Assembly (NCBI GenBank): GCA_000349905.1
Contig: KB722739.1
Span: 1,486,809 to 1,550,808 of the forward strand
Direction of reading: 5' to 3'
Origin: Volvariella volvacea V23
Taxonomy: Eukaryota > Basidiomycota > Agaricomycetes > Agaricales > Pluteaceae
Length of the DNA: 64,000 nucleotides
Made by a program: the position numbers and the translations under genes. A model generated the notes under the pieces. It was not told the origin of the DNA. It worked only from the letters and a program-made list of their open reading frames with translations, and searched no databases. Shown here piece after piece: positions 23,026-33,099 of this stretch; positions within the stretch are counted from its first letter, which is position 1; each line of letters starts with the position of its first letter.

Positions 23026-23685
23026 ATGTCGACTGTTCAGAAATCTGAAGGAGAGTGGAGGGCTATTCTCTCCCCAGAACAGGTGCATAATGGCCGTCGA
23101 GATTTCAATGAACCATTCAAGGCTGATCCTTGACGACCTCAGTTCAGGGTTTTGAGGCAGAAGGGGACCGAAGGAGCCGGCACTGGCAAATATGACAAGC
23201 ACAGTGCCGAAGGCGTCTATACCTGCGCTGGATGCGATACACCGCTTTACAAGAGTGCAACCAAATTCAATGTGAGTCTCAACTTTGTTGGTGTTGTGTG
23301 TAGGGAGGCCCAGAAACCCCTAAGTTCGAATACTTACACGCGCTTTGTAGAGTGGCTGTGGATGGCCTGCCTTTTTTGATGGTAAGTGCCTTTACAGCAC
23401 GATCGCTTGCGGATGCGCTGACGCCCAAGAGTACAGCCATTCCTGGTGCTGTGAGCCGTCATGAAGATAGGACATTGGGTATGGTTAGAACGGAGATTAC
23501 CTGTACCGCTTGCGGTGGACACCTTGGACACGTCTTTCAGGGCGAGGGGTTCCCGACACCCAGTACGTATTCATTGCATTCTCGGTGACCTTGATATCGA
23601 TCAATACCTCCACGTGCATACAGCCGATGAACGCCATTGCGTGAACTCGGTATCTCTAACTTTCAAGGACGAGAAAAAGGATTAG
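23026..23685 (+). CDS. MXR2: methionine-R-sulfoxide reductase MsrB
   Basis: Reduces methionine-R-sulfoxide in proteins. Spliced protein: [57 protein letters not shown], then [36 protein letters not shown] and [13 protein letters not shown]. Two CxxC pairs (CAGC, CTAC) bind structural zinc and the catalytic Cys is in [14 protein letters not shown] is the other signature. Four introns are inferred, ending near 23147, 23350, 23437 and 23625. The frame is open upstream to an ATG at 22867, which would add 53 residues rich in Arg, Ser and Leu (SRTAVPILTPAGQRTTRSR) that look like a mitochondrial presequence. A TATA-like box between the two ATGs favours the short form; dual cytosolic and mitochondrial products are plausible. 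Confidence 0.9.
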
Positions 23686-23891
23686 GAAGCCAAGTGATAA
23701 GTAGCTGATGTATGCTAAATGTTCATCGATGCAATCCGATATAAGTGGTAATCAGAAAATCAACGGAAGGGAGCAGCGTATAGAATTGTAAAGCGTGTAT
23801 TACATCCCCGATGGTGATAGTAGGCGGTTGTAGGACGAAGGGTAGACGTGATTTAGTATTGTATTGTAGCTGACAGAAAGTCCCAATGAAT

Positions 23892-24497
23892 TTAGATGCT
23901 CTCCAATTCACGCGTAAGTTGCGAGAGGGTGTTTTCCAACTCCTCATTCTTCTTCTTGAGAACGTCATACGCCTTCTCCAGCTCGGCGCGCTCTTGCTCA
24001 AGACGACCAATCTGCCTCTCGAATGATTCTGCTTTGATGTCAACCTGGCGGAGCCTGTGATGCAAACGATCGTCAGATCACTGCCGTACAGCGGACGAGA
24101 ACGACGCACTTCTCTACCGTGTCTTTGAGGTTCTTCTCAGATCGATCAAGCTCCTCCTCGAGCAACTGGAGCTTCTGCCTCTGGCTGTCGCTTTCATACC
24201 TGAAGGAGTCAACGGAGCCGGAGACCTCCTTGAGCTGCTTGATCTCATCGGTTGACTTCTCGAGCTCCTTGTCGAGCAAATCCTTGTTGTATTGCAGAGA
24301 CAAGATCTCTTGGTCCTTCGCAGTGAGTTCAAGCTCGAGCTGCTTGTTCTTCGCCTCGGCCTTCTCTGCACGCTCGTTCGCGGCATCTGCCTCCTGCCTC
24401 AAGGTCTCTAGTTTCTGCAGCGGATGAGGGGTTCGGATGAGCACGATGAGGCTGGGGATGGGCGCAGAAAAACGCGAACCTTTCTGATTCCGTCCAT
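23892..24497 (-). CDS. TPM1: tropomyosin, fungal 161-residue type
   Basis: Coiled-coil dimer that coats formin-nucleated actin cables. The start MDGIRK joins to KLETLRQEADAANERAEKAE, then LELTAKDQEILSLQYNKDLL, ELEKSTDEIKQLKEVSG, RSEKNLKDTVEKLRQVDIKA, ESFERQIGRLEQERAELEK and LENTLSQLTRELESI. The length of about 161 residues is the standard fungal size, and the heptad pattern is unbroken. Two introns are seen, one after the first six codons and one after DTVEK. An initial Met-Asp is usual for fungal tropomyosins and allows N-terminal acetylation. The 3' end faces MsrB, with 206 bp between stops. A second, shorter coiled-coil gene lies immediately upstream in the same orientation. Confidence 0.95.
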
Positions 24498-24680
24498 GGT
24501 TGTGTTGAATGGGGTGGTTGAAGTTGGAGTGTGACGATGTAGAAGGGTGAACTAACAGAAGGGCAGCTCGGTTACGGAGGACTCCTTAAGAACAATGCGA
24601 TTAGATCACAATCACGTGTGCATATCTACATTCAGCGATTTAGGGGTGTGTATGCTAACTAGGACCAATCTGCATCGGGT

Positions 24681-25154
24681 CTATAGATTCGATAGGAATG
24701 AATTCACGTCTTCTTCTTTACGTTTGTACTCTTTGCGCGATTTCTGTGGCCGTGTCTCAGTTGATTGATTATCGCCCACAGCCCGGCACACACCTCGTAT
24801 TCGTCCTCCAATCGATCCCGCTCTGCCTCCAGACGCTTCACCTTTGCTTCACCGTTCTCCGCGCGTGTGGTCAGCTCAGCCAGCCGCAGCTGGGCTTCAC
24901 GCAGCCGCTTGTTCACATCGCTCAGCGAGCGAGCCAACTTCATGAATTCCTTCGTATAGCTGTTGGAATTCTCCAGATGGTAAACCTCTTTCTGTCGTGC
25001 AGCCACGAGTTTCTTCAGCTCCGCGTTCTTCGTCTCTGCCTCCTCAGCCCGCGTCAGGGCTTGCTTGTGTTTCGCTTTGAACTGCAAGGGTATGTCAGTG
25101 AGGACAGAGTACCAATGAGCAATAGATACCAACATCTTGGATTCGTTTCTCCAT
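24681..25154 (-). CDS. short coiled-coil protein resembling tropomyosin
   Basis: Three exons give about 123 residues that are almost entirely coiled coil: MEKRIQD, then FKAKHKQALTRAEEAETKNA, KEVYHLENSNSYTKEFMKLA, RLREAQLRLAELTTRAENG, KRLEAERDRLEDEYE and KSRKEYKRKEEDVNSFLSNL. Exon layout copies that of the tropomyosin gene just downstream: a tiny first exon of about seven codons, a long middle exon and a short last exon. This and the phrases RAEEAETKN and RLEAERDRLEDEYE suggest an old tandem duplicate that shortened, though sequence identity to tropomyosin is low and any coiled coil can look similar. An in-frame Met further upstream (25189) is possible. Function is unknown. Confidence 0.75.
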
Positions 25155-25462
25155 AGATGGTGAAGGATGAGAGAGAAGGGGCGATCCATCGTAGCCCAAA
25201 TCGCGCAGGTGGATTTAAAGGTGCGCGAATGGGGTTCTGGGTTCCGGTAAGGTATAGAACGATCGTGGGAAGAATCATATACCAATCCGGGGCAGCAAAT
25301 GACACTCCTCCGCTGTTCTCTCATTCAATCCAACTCCTTCTCCTGGGATGGCGGCTCCCGTTCCTCACGAAGGTGATTGTTGCTCAATACGTCTCCTTCC
25401 AGCGACTTATTTCCCCCAGAACTTCCCATTCTCGAACAAGTGATAAAGTATGCACTTAATTA
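25155..25462. promoter_or_regulatory. divergent promoter region, coiled-coil gene and DUF2408 gene
   Basis: 307 bp between divergent start codons. No TATA box or repeated site stands out. The 5' limit on the + side is uncertain because the first exon of the DUF2408 gene is weakly supported. Confidence 0.4.
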
Positions 25463-27352
25463 ATGTCCAATCATACGCTTATCAGCTCATCGGGTTGCCC
25501 CAGTATCAGAAATAGGCTTACGGCTCTCAAGAAGAACCGTAGCGAGTACATCAAGGCTGCTGATGTTAACGCTCTCTATCAAGCCGTAGTCAAGCAGGGT
25601 ACGCCCTCGCCCTGCATTCATCACACATAAACCCACCCTGCGTGCAGTCACCAAATTAAATAGCGTCCGCGACGATAACACCACTTACAATAATCGGTTG
25701 GATACGACACTCGCCGATGTGTTTAGCCTACTGTCCCTCTTCTACCTCACGATTGGCAAGACCAAGGATATTCCGGCTACCTATTGCCAAATTGCGTCCA
25801 TGAAGGTGCTTACTCAGTTTACCGTTGTGCTCTATCTTTGCTTACACACTTTGGTCGGCTTAGCAAATCCTGCATCACATGAACGAATCTGCAGTCTACA
25901 ATGAATCTGACCTTGCTCCATTCAGGAAGCGACTGGGCGATCTCAATCAAATATTACAGAACGGGGCGACTAGCGGGAAGCACCCAAAGTCCTTGGTCAA
26001 GCTCCTAGAGCGACAACTGGCAGAATGCGGTGAGGAACATGCCACTCAACTACCCGCTGCCTCAACCTGATGCCACTGCGTAAAGATTCCGTATTGACAC
26101 AGCTAGAAAATTCGCTTGCCGTCCTCGATGCAGAACTTGTGCCCATTCATCAACGGCTCGTCAAAATTCGACGGCAGTTAGCTACGCTCGCTGCTAAAGA
26201 GGGTTCACATAAAGCTGAGCTCAAGCCCCTCCAGGAGGAGCTCCGCAAAATTGATTCGTTGAGTACCCTTTCCACCCCTGAAGTCTGTTGTTATCTTCCC
26301 CCTAATGGAGGAGTTGACGCTCCTGGCAGAAGTGCTTACTGACTTGCGCTCGTTTTCGCTTCCTCTACCATGATTTCCTGGCTCTACATACAGCACACGT
26401 GTGGATGGCAAGTTCTTGGGACCAGGCGGTATTGTTCCAGCATGTCAAGCCCTTTGTTCTTCGCTGCTTGAAGAGTGCTTTGACATTACGCAAGAAATCA
26501 AGGCCCAAGAAGAATCGAAGAATGTTTCATCCTCCTTGAAACCGATATACGACCGACTGAGCCAAATGCGTTCCGAGCTGGAAAGCCTGGTGCTTACCCA
26601 GAGGTGGAGTCTCCGAGAAACCGATCTGTGGAACTATTCCCTGAGCTTGCAAGAGATTGACCGTATGCGTGTAGGAGGTCATTTCGTTGATGCCGAAGGA
26701 AATAAACCACCAGGACAATATGTAAGTCGTTGGAATTTGTCTCGCCTATAAACTAATTAACATTACGCCCGAAGGTTCTTCTCTACCTTTTGCGACGATG
26801 CTACGGTTTGATCTATCGGTTGCTATCTTCATCTGAACCTGTTTCCGAGGAGTTGATGCCGATTGCAAGTAGAGTTACCTCTGCGAATAATTTTTTGCTA
26901 ATCTTCTGCATAGGCAAACAAACTGCACACAGTGAAGAAGTGTCTGGAGGAAGTATTGAAGTATGGTGGACCGTTGAACGCTCGTGATTTATATCCTGTG
27001 CGTCAAGCTCCACCATTCGACTAATATGCATATTCTCATCAGCACTACGTAGTATCAATTGGCCTTGTTCCAAATCGATAATTTACGGAAGGACGGACGA
27101 TTTGTTAGCGCAGATGGGTCTATTCCTGAAGGACAAGGCGTGGTCATGGCCCACCTCAATGAGTGTCATGAACTACTGGAAATGGTATGCTTCCCAACAC
27201 CTCACTTGCACATATAGTTACTCATTTTGATATTACAGCTCAAGGAGCCAATTGAACAAACGGAGGATGAATATATTGACGATGGCGACAATGACGATGG
27301 AAATGATTTGGATGAGGAATACGACTTTGATGATGATGGTGATAGCGATTGA
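25463..27352 (+). CDS. DUF2408 family fungal protein
   Basis: Fungal-specific protein of unknown function. Visible order: a helical N-terminal part (LTALKKNRSEYIKAADVNAL, VFSLLSLFYLTIGKTKDIP), a stretch with LEERQ-like helices (KSLVKLLERQLAE), a coiled-coil piece (ENSLAVLDAELVPIHQRL), then three related motifs. These read IDSTRVDGKFLGPGG, IDRMRVGGHFVDAEGNKPPG and IDNLRKDGRFVSADGSIPEG, each followed by a helical segment with a Cys and an acidic patch. The tail is extremely acidic (YIDDGDNDDGNDLDEEYDFD). About six introns are inferred; one of about 130 nt lies before the first motif. The first exon (from 25463) is the weakest. The gene converges on the CLC gene with 275 bp between stops. Confidence 0.8.
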
Positions 27353-27627
27353 GTCCCTCTTCACCTCAATCTTTTGCCTTCAAGGACGTGTATCTCGATT
27401 CTTGGGTTTGTTTGCCTGCACTTATTCATTTAATATTTTTCACTACCCTCCCTCGGTTTTCCAACCTCAACTCCTCCGTAGACTACGCAAATGTTGTACG
27501 CTGTGCCTCTTGCAATTCCTACCCTTCTGTGTTGTCTTTGTAACTTGCAATACTACCCGCTTTGTCATCCAACGACCAAGCACACGATTAATGGATAGGT
27601 ACAAGACATATTCACATCCCCCCTTTA

Positions 27628-30600
27628 TTACGGGTAAGGAGAAGTAGGGAGTCGTATCGACGAAAATTGGGGTTCAGATGGCGGGTTATGAGGTTCTGAT
27701 AGTGCAGCTGCATGGGGAAAGTGGCTCATGAGCAATGCCGCTATATTCGACTTGGTCGCCATTCCTTCCAGTTTTCCTGAATTTGTGAACAGGACATGAC
27801 GGAGGTTCTAATAGCAAAATTTCGACATGAGGCCGAGTCGGTTCGTTACCAGTAGCTCTACAAGTAGGGGATTGTGGCACTCACGAGTCTCTGGAACATT
27901 TGTACCACGACTTCTTGTGGTAATTGCTTCCTCAATTGTAAGATAGTCTCGTCCAAAATCTCACTAACATCCACTTCGTCGTCGTTCTCTATGGGAAGCG
28001 AACACCCATCTCCTGACGAGAATTTACATCTCTGGTCAAGACCTATCCCACTTGGCAACAACTCTACTCAGGAACAAAGGCAAGATCAGTAAATTGGCGG
28101 ATTTCAAATAGAATCCCAGCATACCGAGTAGGTATTTTAGATCATCTCTAGTTACGAAACCCACTAACTCATCGCCTTTAACAACTGGATAGCCATAATA
28201 CTCGTATCTAGAGATTAGTAGCTCTGCAAATCCCGTCAGTTTTTTGTCTGAAGTGGCCGAAAACTGTGAAAGCCTACTGAGCTCTGAAATTGTGGATCTC
28301 CCGTCCTGGATTACAACTAATTTTTCCAAAGGGGTCATAATTGAAGCAGCGGACTCTCCCTTATCACGATGGTCGACTGGTGGGAGCCATGGATATTGAC
28401 GCATTGCTATCCAGACAGAGTATATGCCATCCTTTCCCAGCGCGTCGGCAACCCATTTCGACGTCATTACGCAAATCATGATTGGTAAGACATGGGATAA
28501 AGCACCGGTCAACTGTATTCATGAGGTGTGAGTCAAGTACAATGCAAGTCATTGCGAGCACCGACCTCGAACAGGATAACGACGAGAGAGACTAGCACAT
28601 ATGAGAAGTCTAGCATATTTATTACGTTCTAAACACTCACTAGTCATTCGTGTGACTCCGCCTAGCATTGCGGAAGCCCCTATGACCGCGTAAAAGCCAG
28701 GAGAAATACACGGGACGGAAGGATCTGGAGGACAGGAAAGAAATATCCATGCTGTAGGATTCGCCCGGTAAAGTCCTTGACTAAAGAATAATAAATTTGC
28801 ATTCGTGGTAGTGAGATTTGGCACTGACACAAAAATGCCCATTGCACGACCAAGGCAAGCGCCTATAGCGATGGTGGGGAGGAAAATACCAGCAGGTACC
28901 TAATAGTAGGAACGGTAAGTTTTTGCGTTACGGAATGCATATTCTTACCATCATTCCAAACGTCCATGCGGTCAAAGCAATCTTGATCAGTGCAGTAAGA
29001 ATGAGGAGGAATATGTTTTCCCACATCGCAGATGGGCTGTAGATGGAGACCAACAAATGAAGGGATGAAGGCCGCGTACGAAGATGTATACGCACTTGCA
29101 CAGTCCATGGTAATCACCCCGGTTCGGGTCACACTCCTGGAATAAGTTTGCAACAAGCTCTGATGATTGAACCCTAATTACACCACTTAGCAAGAGTATA
29201 TCCATGCAACCGAACGAAATGCACCTGGCAAAAACGAGCTGCACTGGATGTAAGTCAACTGTTCACAGTGGGTAAGTGCACACACTGACGAGATAGCTAA
29301 TAGCAGCCGTAATTGCACTGAATGCCACAACTTCTAGTACAGGCATTTCAGCGAGGCTACTGTTACGACGATAAATGGCGGCTTCCACATTTAACTTAAT
29401 CAGGAGAGTTCCCAATACACCCTTGCAAGGAGTTAGGTACTTGGATCAAAGCCCAAACGCGGGAACTCACTCCAATGACACCGAGTGTTAGCCATGGTAT
29501 CTGTATGAAAATGTTGAGTGCTTCCCGAATACCGAGACGCAACGCTTTAAATACTTACAAGCTCAAAGGCTCGCCAGATATCGGTAATGTTACTTGATAC
29601 CTAATGGTAATCTATGGGAATTCGTGCGCAGGGTAATGTGGCATCTTACCTGGAATAACACCAACTTGCCAGTTCCAAATGGATTGACCCACTGGAGGGA
29701 TACTGCTGCAATGGCAGAGGCGACAAAACCTCTCCATAGAACGTCAGTATCGTTGGAAAATGTATCCAATTCTGGCGTTAATATAAGCATTTATTCGAAT
29801 GGAACGGAAGAAAAAAAAACCACCTTCAAGCCCAAATAAAACACCACCCAGTGGACTACCGAAGGCTACTGATACCCCTGCTGCCGCGGCTGCTGCTAGT
29901 AACCGGCGCTTTTGAGCTGTGGGCAATCCATCCATTGAATAAATATCCATTGAAAATCTATTTAGATGCTATACCTTCATTTTGTTTAAATTGTTCAAAC
30001 AAGCGGGTTAGGATGTTTGCCATGCAACATGCAACATGAACTAAGGGGCCCTAGGAATAGTAGTATGAATAATTCAGATGCATGGTACTAGGTCCTACCT
30101 CCTTTCCCAAAGATAACCCGGAGGCAACGGCCAATGCAAGTCCCAGTGCCTTGATGAGTAGGGTCCAGGGTGTAAGGAATGCATCGAATACATAACCGCC
30201 TAGTATCTATTGAGATCGTAATTGGAGTACATTCGCGGGACCAGGTCATGAAGTGTACTGACCGCTTTAATCTCAGGTACTTTCAATGGAGGCCGTTTAG
30301 ATGACTATTGTCACTATACTGTATGTTCACTTACTTCCAGTATGAAATGCGCTGGGGCCTTGAGTCCAGTGAAGGTTGGCATGTTTGGACAGGACTTACT
30401 AGGGTGCATAGGTCACAACTAATACTGCAGCACTTCCAGCAAATACAACCTGATGACTGAAATTAGGGTACTAGCGCCGGCCACTAGTCAATGCGCTGCT
30501 TACAGCAAGAAAGATGTAAAAGAAGGCTTGCAACAGAGATTGGGAAAAGATGTGGCGAAGGCCAAACACATCACTCCATGTCTGCCATTCCGTGCATACC

Positions 30601-31103
30601 TCGCCCGCTGATGAAATAACTTAATGGGGCGTTGTGCGTGTGGCGATACCCATAACTTACGGTCCAATCCGCTGCAGCACGCGACTTGATTATAGAAGAA
30701 CCCGTAGGAGCACTTTCCTTCTCGCAAGTCGCCTAGCCTGTAGTGCAAGCGGCTCAGATGGTGCGGGGAGAATGAGCATAAACGGGCGAAAGTACCACTT
30801 CACCAGTACGTCTAGCCAAGCACCCGCGATTCCAATCCCAATCCCAGTTCCAATGACGACGAACCACATTCTGAATGAGTCTGCAATGGGTAGTAATAGT
30901 CCCCTCGCGCCGAGTTGTTGTCGCAGTTCGACGTTTCTAGCCCGTCCAGCTGACTCCTCACGAAGCCAATCTATAGACGTGCCATCCGTATATCTAGATG
31001 GAAGCCATTCCTTTGAAGACGGTGATGGTGCTAGAGTCCCGTTTTCAGTCAGTTCGTATGCATCGGCGCCCAGTTCAGGTCTACGAGGAAGGGAGGTATG
31101 CAT
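27628..31103 (-). CDS. GEF1: CLC chloride channel or transporter (Gef1-type) with C-terminal CBS domains
   Basis: Endomembrane CLC protein, expected to exchange chloride and protons and support copper loading and vacuolar ion balance as Gef1 does. The cytosolic N-terminus has the usual [11 protein letters not shown]. The membrane part shows [75 protein letters not shown] with the gating Glu in [42 protein letters not shown] and [19 protein letters not shown]. Two CBS domains follow ([36 protein letters not shown]; later [20 protein letters not shown]). The selectivity motif reads HTGIP rather than GSGIP. About 18 short introns are needed, so some small exons remain approximate. Its start codon is only 60 bp from that of MED4. 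Confidence 0.9.
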
Positions 31104-31163
31104 TTGCTATACCGTGCGGGACAAGAAACAAGCACGATATGTGTGGAGCCAAAACAAATATTG
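31104..31163. promoter_or_regulatory. 60-bp divergent interval between CLC and MED4
   Basis: The ATG codons chosen for the two genes are only 60 bp apart on opposite strands, so the two 5' UTRs must overlap or be very short, or one start is wrong. MED4 could also start two codons later, at 31170. Confidence 0.5.
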
Positions 31164-32069
31164 ATGCCCATGGCTTCACTCCCCTCATCTCAGCTGCAGC
31201 CCCAATCTCAGCCCCTCACGCAATCCTCGCTTTCACAAAACCTTTCGAGCTCGCAACCACCTCCGCGCGCAGACGCACCTCAGAACGATGAGGACCCTTC
31301 TATGTCGTCGATGTTACTTGCCCCGTTAAACGAACTCCAAGCACTATCCCAGACCCTCTTTCTTTCTCTCACACCTGTACAAACTAAACCACCACCTCCG
31401 CCTCCTGTATCGGCGTTTCTAGCCTGCGACCAGGCATTAGCGAACGCGGTCAACCTTGCTCAGCAGCATCAGATCAAGCAAAGAAAGATCGAAGACCTGG
31501 AGGCAGAGATCCTCGAGCTGGACAATAAGTGGCGAGAAATATGTTCAGAACTAAACGCGGGCAAGAAGCAACTAGAGGCAATCATTAAAGAGGGGGAAGA
31601 GCGCATCAAGGCCATCGAAGACGCGAAGAAGGGTGAGGCTACTTTAACGATATCAAAGCTCGCGGTCTTGACGATGATACAGCCGCAATCCCATACCCTG
31701 AACTTCTGGCGTACGCGCAAAGCATTAGTGCTTTCACCTCGGCTCCACCCAATATGCCAGACTTGGCACCTGGTCAACCCCCACCACCGTTATTCTTCCC
31801 ACCCTTCCCCAACGAAGAGAAAATGCGGAGAGGCAAGCTCAATGCAGAGGCACCTCTGCCACTTCTGGGTGAAGCTCACTCAGTGGGACGACGTGAGTAT
31901 GATATCAACTTTTGCAGCATCATCTTATTGGTTATTAGCTACGACCGTATCACCCAAGGGCCCAGAGCCAAGCCATCACATCATCGGTATGCACCCGTAC
32001 AGACAAGACCAACGCATGCCCCAACCTCAAGAATTTGACCTCGACTTGGACCTTAATCCTGATCTGTGA
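31164..32069 (+). CDS. MED4: Mediator complex subunit 4
   Basis: Subunit of the middle module of Mediator, the RNA polymerase II coactivator. Pro/Gln-rich start (MPMASLPSSQLQPQ), then LAPLNELQALSQTLFLSL, a coiled coil (QQHQIKQRKIEDLEAEILEL through EAIIKEGEERIKAIEDAKK), and, after a 26-nt-scale join near 31633-31658, the Med4 signature DDTAAIPYPELLAYAQSISA FTSAPPNMPDLAPGQ region. The tail is Pro-rich and ends in an acidic-Leu motif (EFDLDLDLNPDL). Two introns are inferred, the first very short, near 31632-31659, and the second near 31892-31938. The first is short for this genome and its exact ends deserve a check, but both flanking exons match the family. Confidence 0.88.
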   Translation: MPMASLPSSQLQPQSQPLTQSSLSQNLSSSQPPPRADAPQNDEDPSMSSMLLAPLNELQALSQTLFLSLTPVQTKPPPPPPVSAFLACDQALANAVNLAQQHQIKQRKIEDLEAEILELDNKWREICSELNAGKKQLEAIIKEGEERIKAIEDAKKGEATLTISKLAVLTMIQPQSHTLNFWRTRKALVLSPRLHPICQTWHLVNPHHRYSSHPSPTKRKCGEASSMQRHLCHFWVKLTQWDDVSMISTFAASSYWLLATTVSPKGPEPSHHIIGMHPYRQDQRMPQPQEFDLDLDLNPDL

Positions 32070-32179
32070 TAGAAGAGGTATGGTATAGAAGCATCTGCAC
32101 TATCCGAGTGTCCCAGCGTGATTCCTCGTATCCATGCTAACGGTATCGCGAGTCGTGTAGTATAGGACAAACCATATAT

Positions 32180-32921
32180 TCAGGTCTTGCTACCACCCAC
32201 TGTTCCACCCCTCAACTGGCGCATCTTTTCAGTCAGTCCGGACCTCCAGCCCTTTCGTCTGGCGTGGACTCTTGCTGGATGATCCTCGAATCGAGTCTCC
32301 CATTGCTCTAGTTGGAAACGAAAGCCGAGATTGGGGCAGACAATGCCTCGTTTGGCTTGCGCGAACGCAATAGCCTCTGGCCCCGTCATCCCAAGTTCTG
32401 CGACGAGATATGCACAGACTATAGTCGCGCTTCGGCTGATCCCCTGTGCACAATGTACCTGAAAGACGAATTCAAACGGTTGGGTAGAGTAAGGACATTT
32501 AAGGGAGAGTAAGGGTGAAACAGAAGGATGTAAGCTAGGGCTTAGAGTAATAAATGGAACAAAGACGAACCAGAATGACATTGTCTTCACTTTCTGCCAG
32601 AACAGTCCGTATCCATTGGGTCGTCGAATCAAAATGGCTCAAGATATCAACATCCATGCGGTCTGTGATACGAATATGCAATATATTTTCGTCTGGAACA
32701 GAGTCGGGTATATTGGCTGTTTCTTCGATGGCGGATATGATGTGGGTAACACCCAGGCGAGTGAGCTCCTGCTGATCGCATGCTGTGAATATGTCGGAAA
32801 GGTAGAGCCGGGGGATGATTAAGCTAGCAGCACGACCGTATCTGTCGCCATAAATTTGTGGGCGCCGCTGGTTCTTTGGGAGAGTGAGGCGGGCCCATTT
32901 AGGAGCAGGAAAGGAGAGCAT
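32180..32921 (-). CDS. dual-specificity protein phosphatase
   Basis: Cysteine phosphatase of the DUSP family, acting on phospho-Tyr and phospho-Ser/Thr, perhaps on MAP kinases. Two exons. Exon 1 has SLIIPRLYLSDIFTACDQQE, LGVTHIISAIEETANIPD, then IRITDRMDVDILSHFDST, with the general-acid Asp in ITDRMD. Exon 2 begins at the active-site loop VHCAQGISRSATIVCAYLVA (HCxxxxxR with catalytic Cys and Arg) and continues MTGPEAIAFAQAKRGIVCPN and FRFQLEQWE, then a basic tail. The intron (about 32580-32462) is unusually long here, about 120 nt, and sits just before the catalytic loop. It is divergent from the DHHC gene, with 178 bp between start codons. Confidence 0.92.
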
Positions 32922-33099
32922 GTGGGGTGGAAATAGGCGTGGATGTGGGAAAGCGGTGGTGGTTGTGGTTGGAGATAAACGGGGTGCTGAGTGGCTGCAT
33001 CTCTTTTTGTACCAAGAAAAACAGCAGCGCCTGAGCCCAGTCAGGCCGATATTATATTATGTACGTCTAAGGCACGGCTAAGCAATATTCCTTGGCACA
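32922..33099. promoter_or_regulatory. divergent promoter, DUSP and DHHC genes
   Basis: 178 bp between start codons of divergent genes. A GT-rich stretch (GGTGGTTGTGGTTGGAG) lies near 32955. A TATTATATTATG run near 33050 could serve as an AT-rich core element for the + strand gene. Confidence 0.4.
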
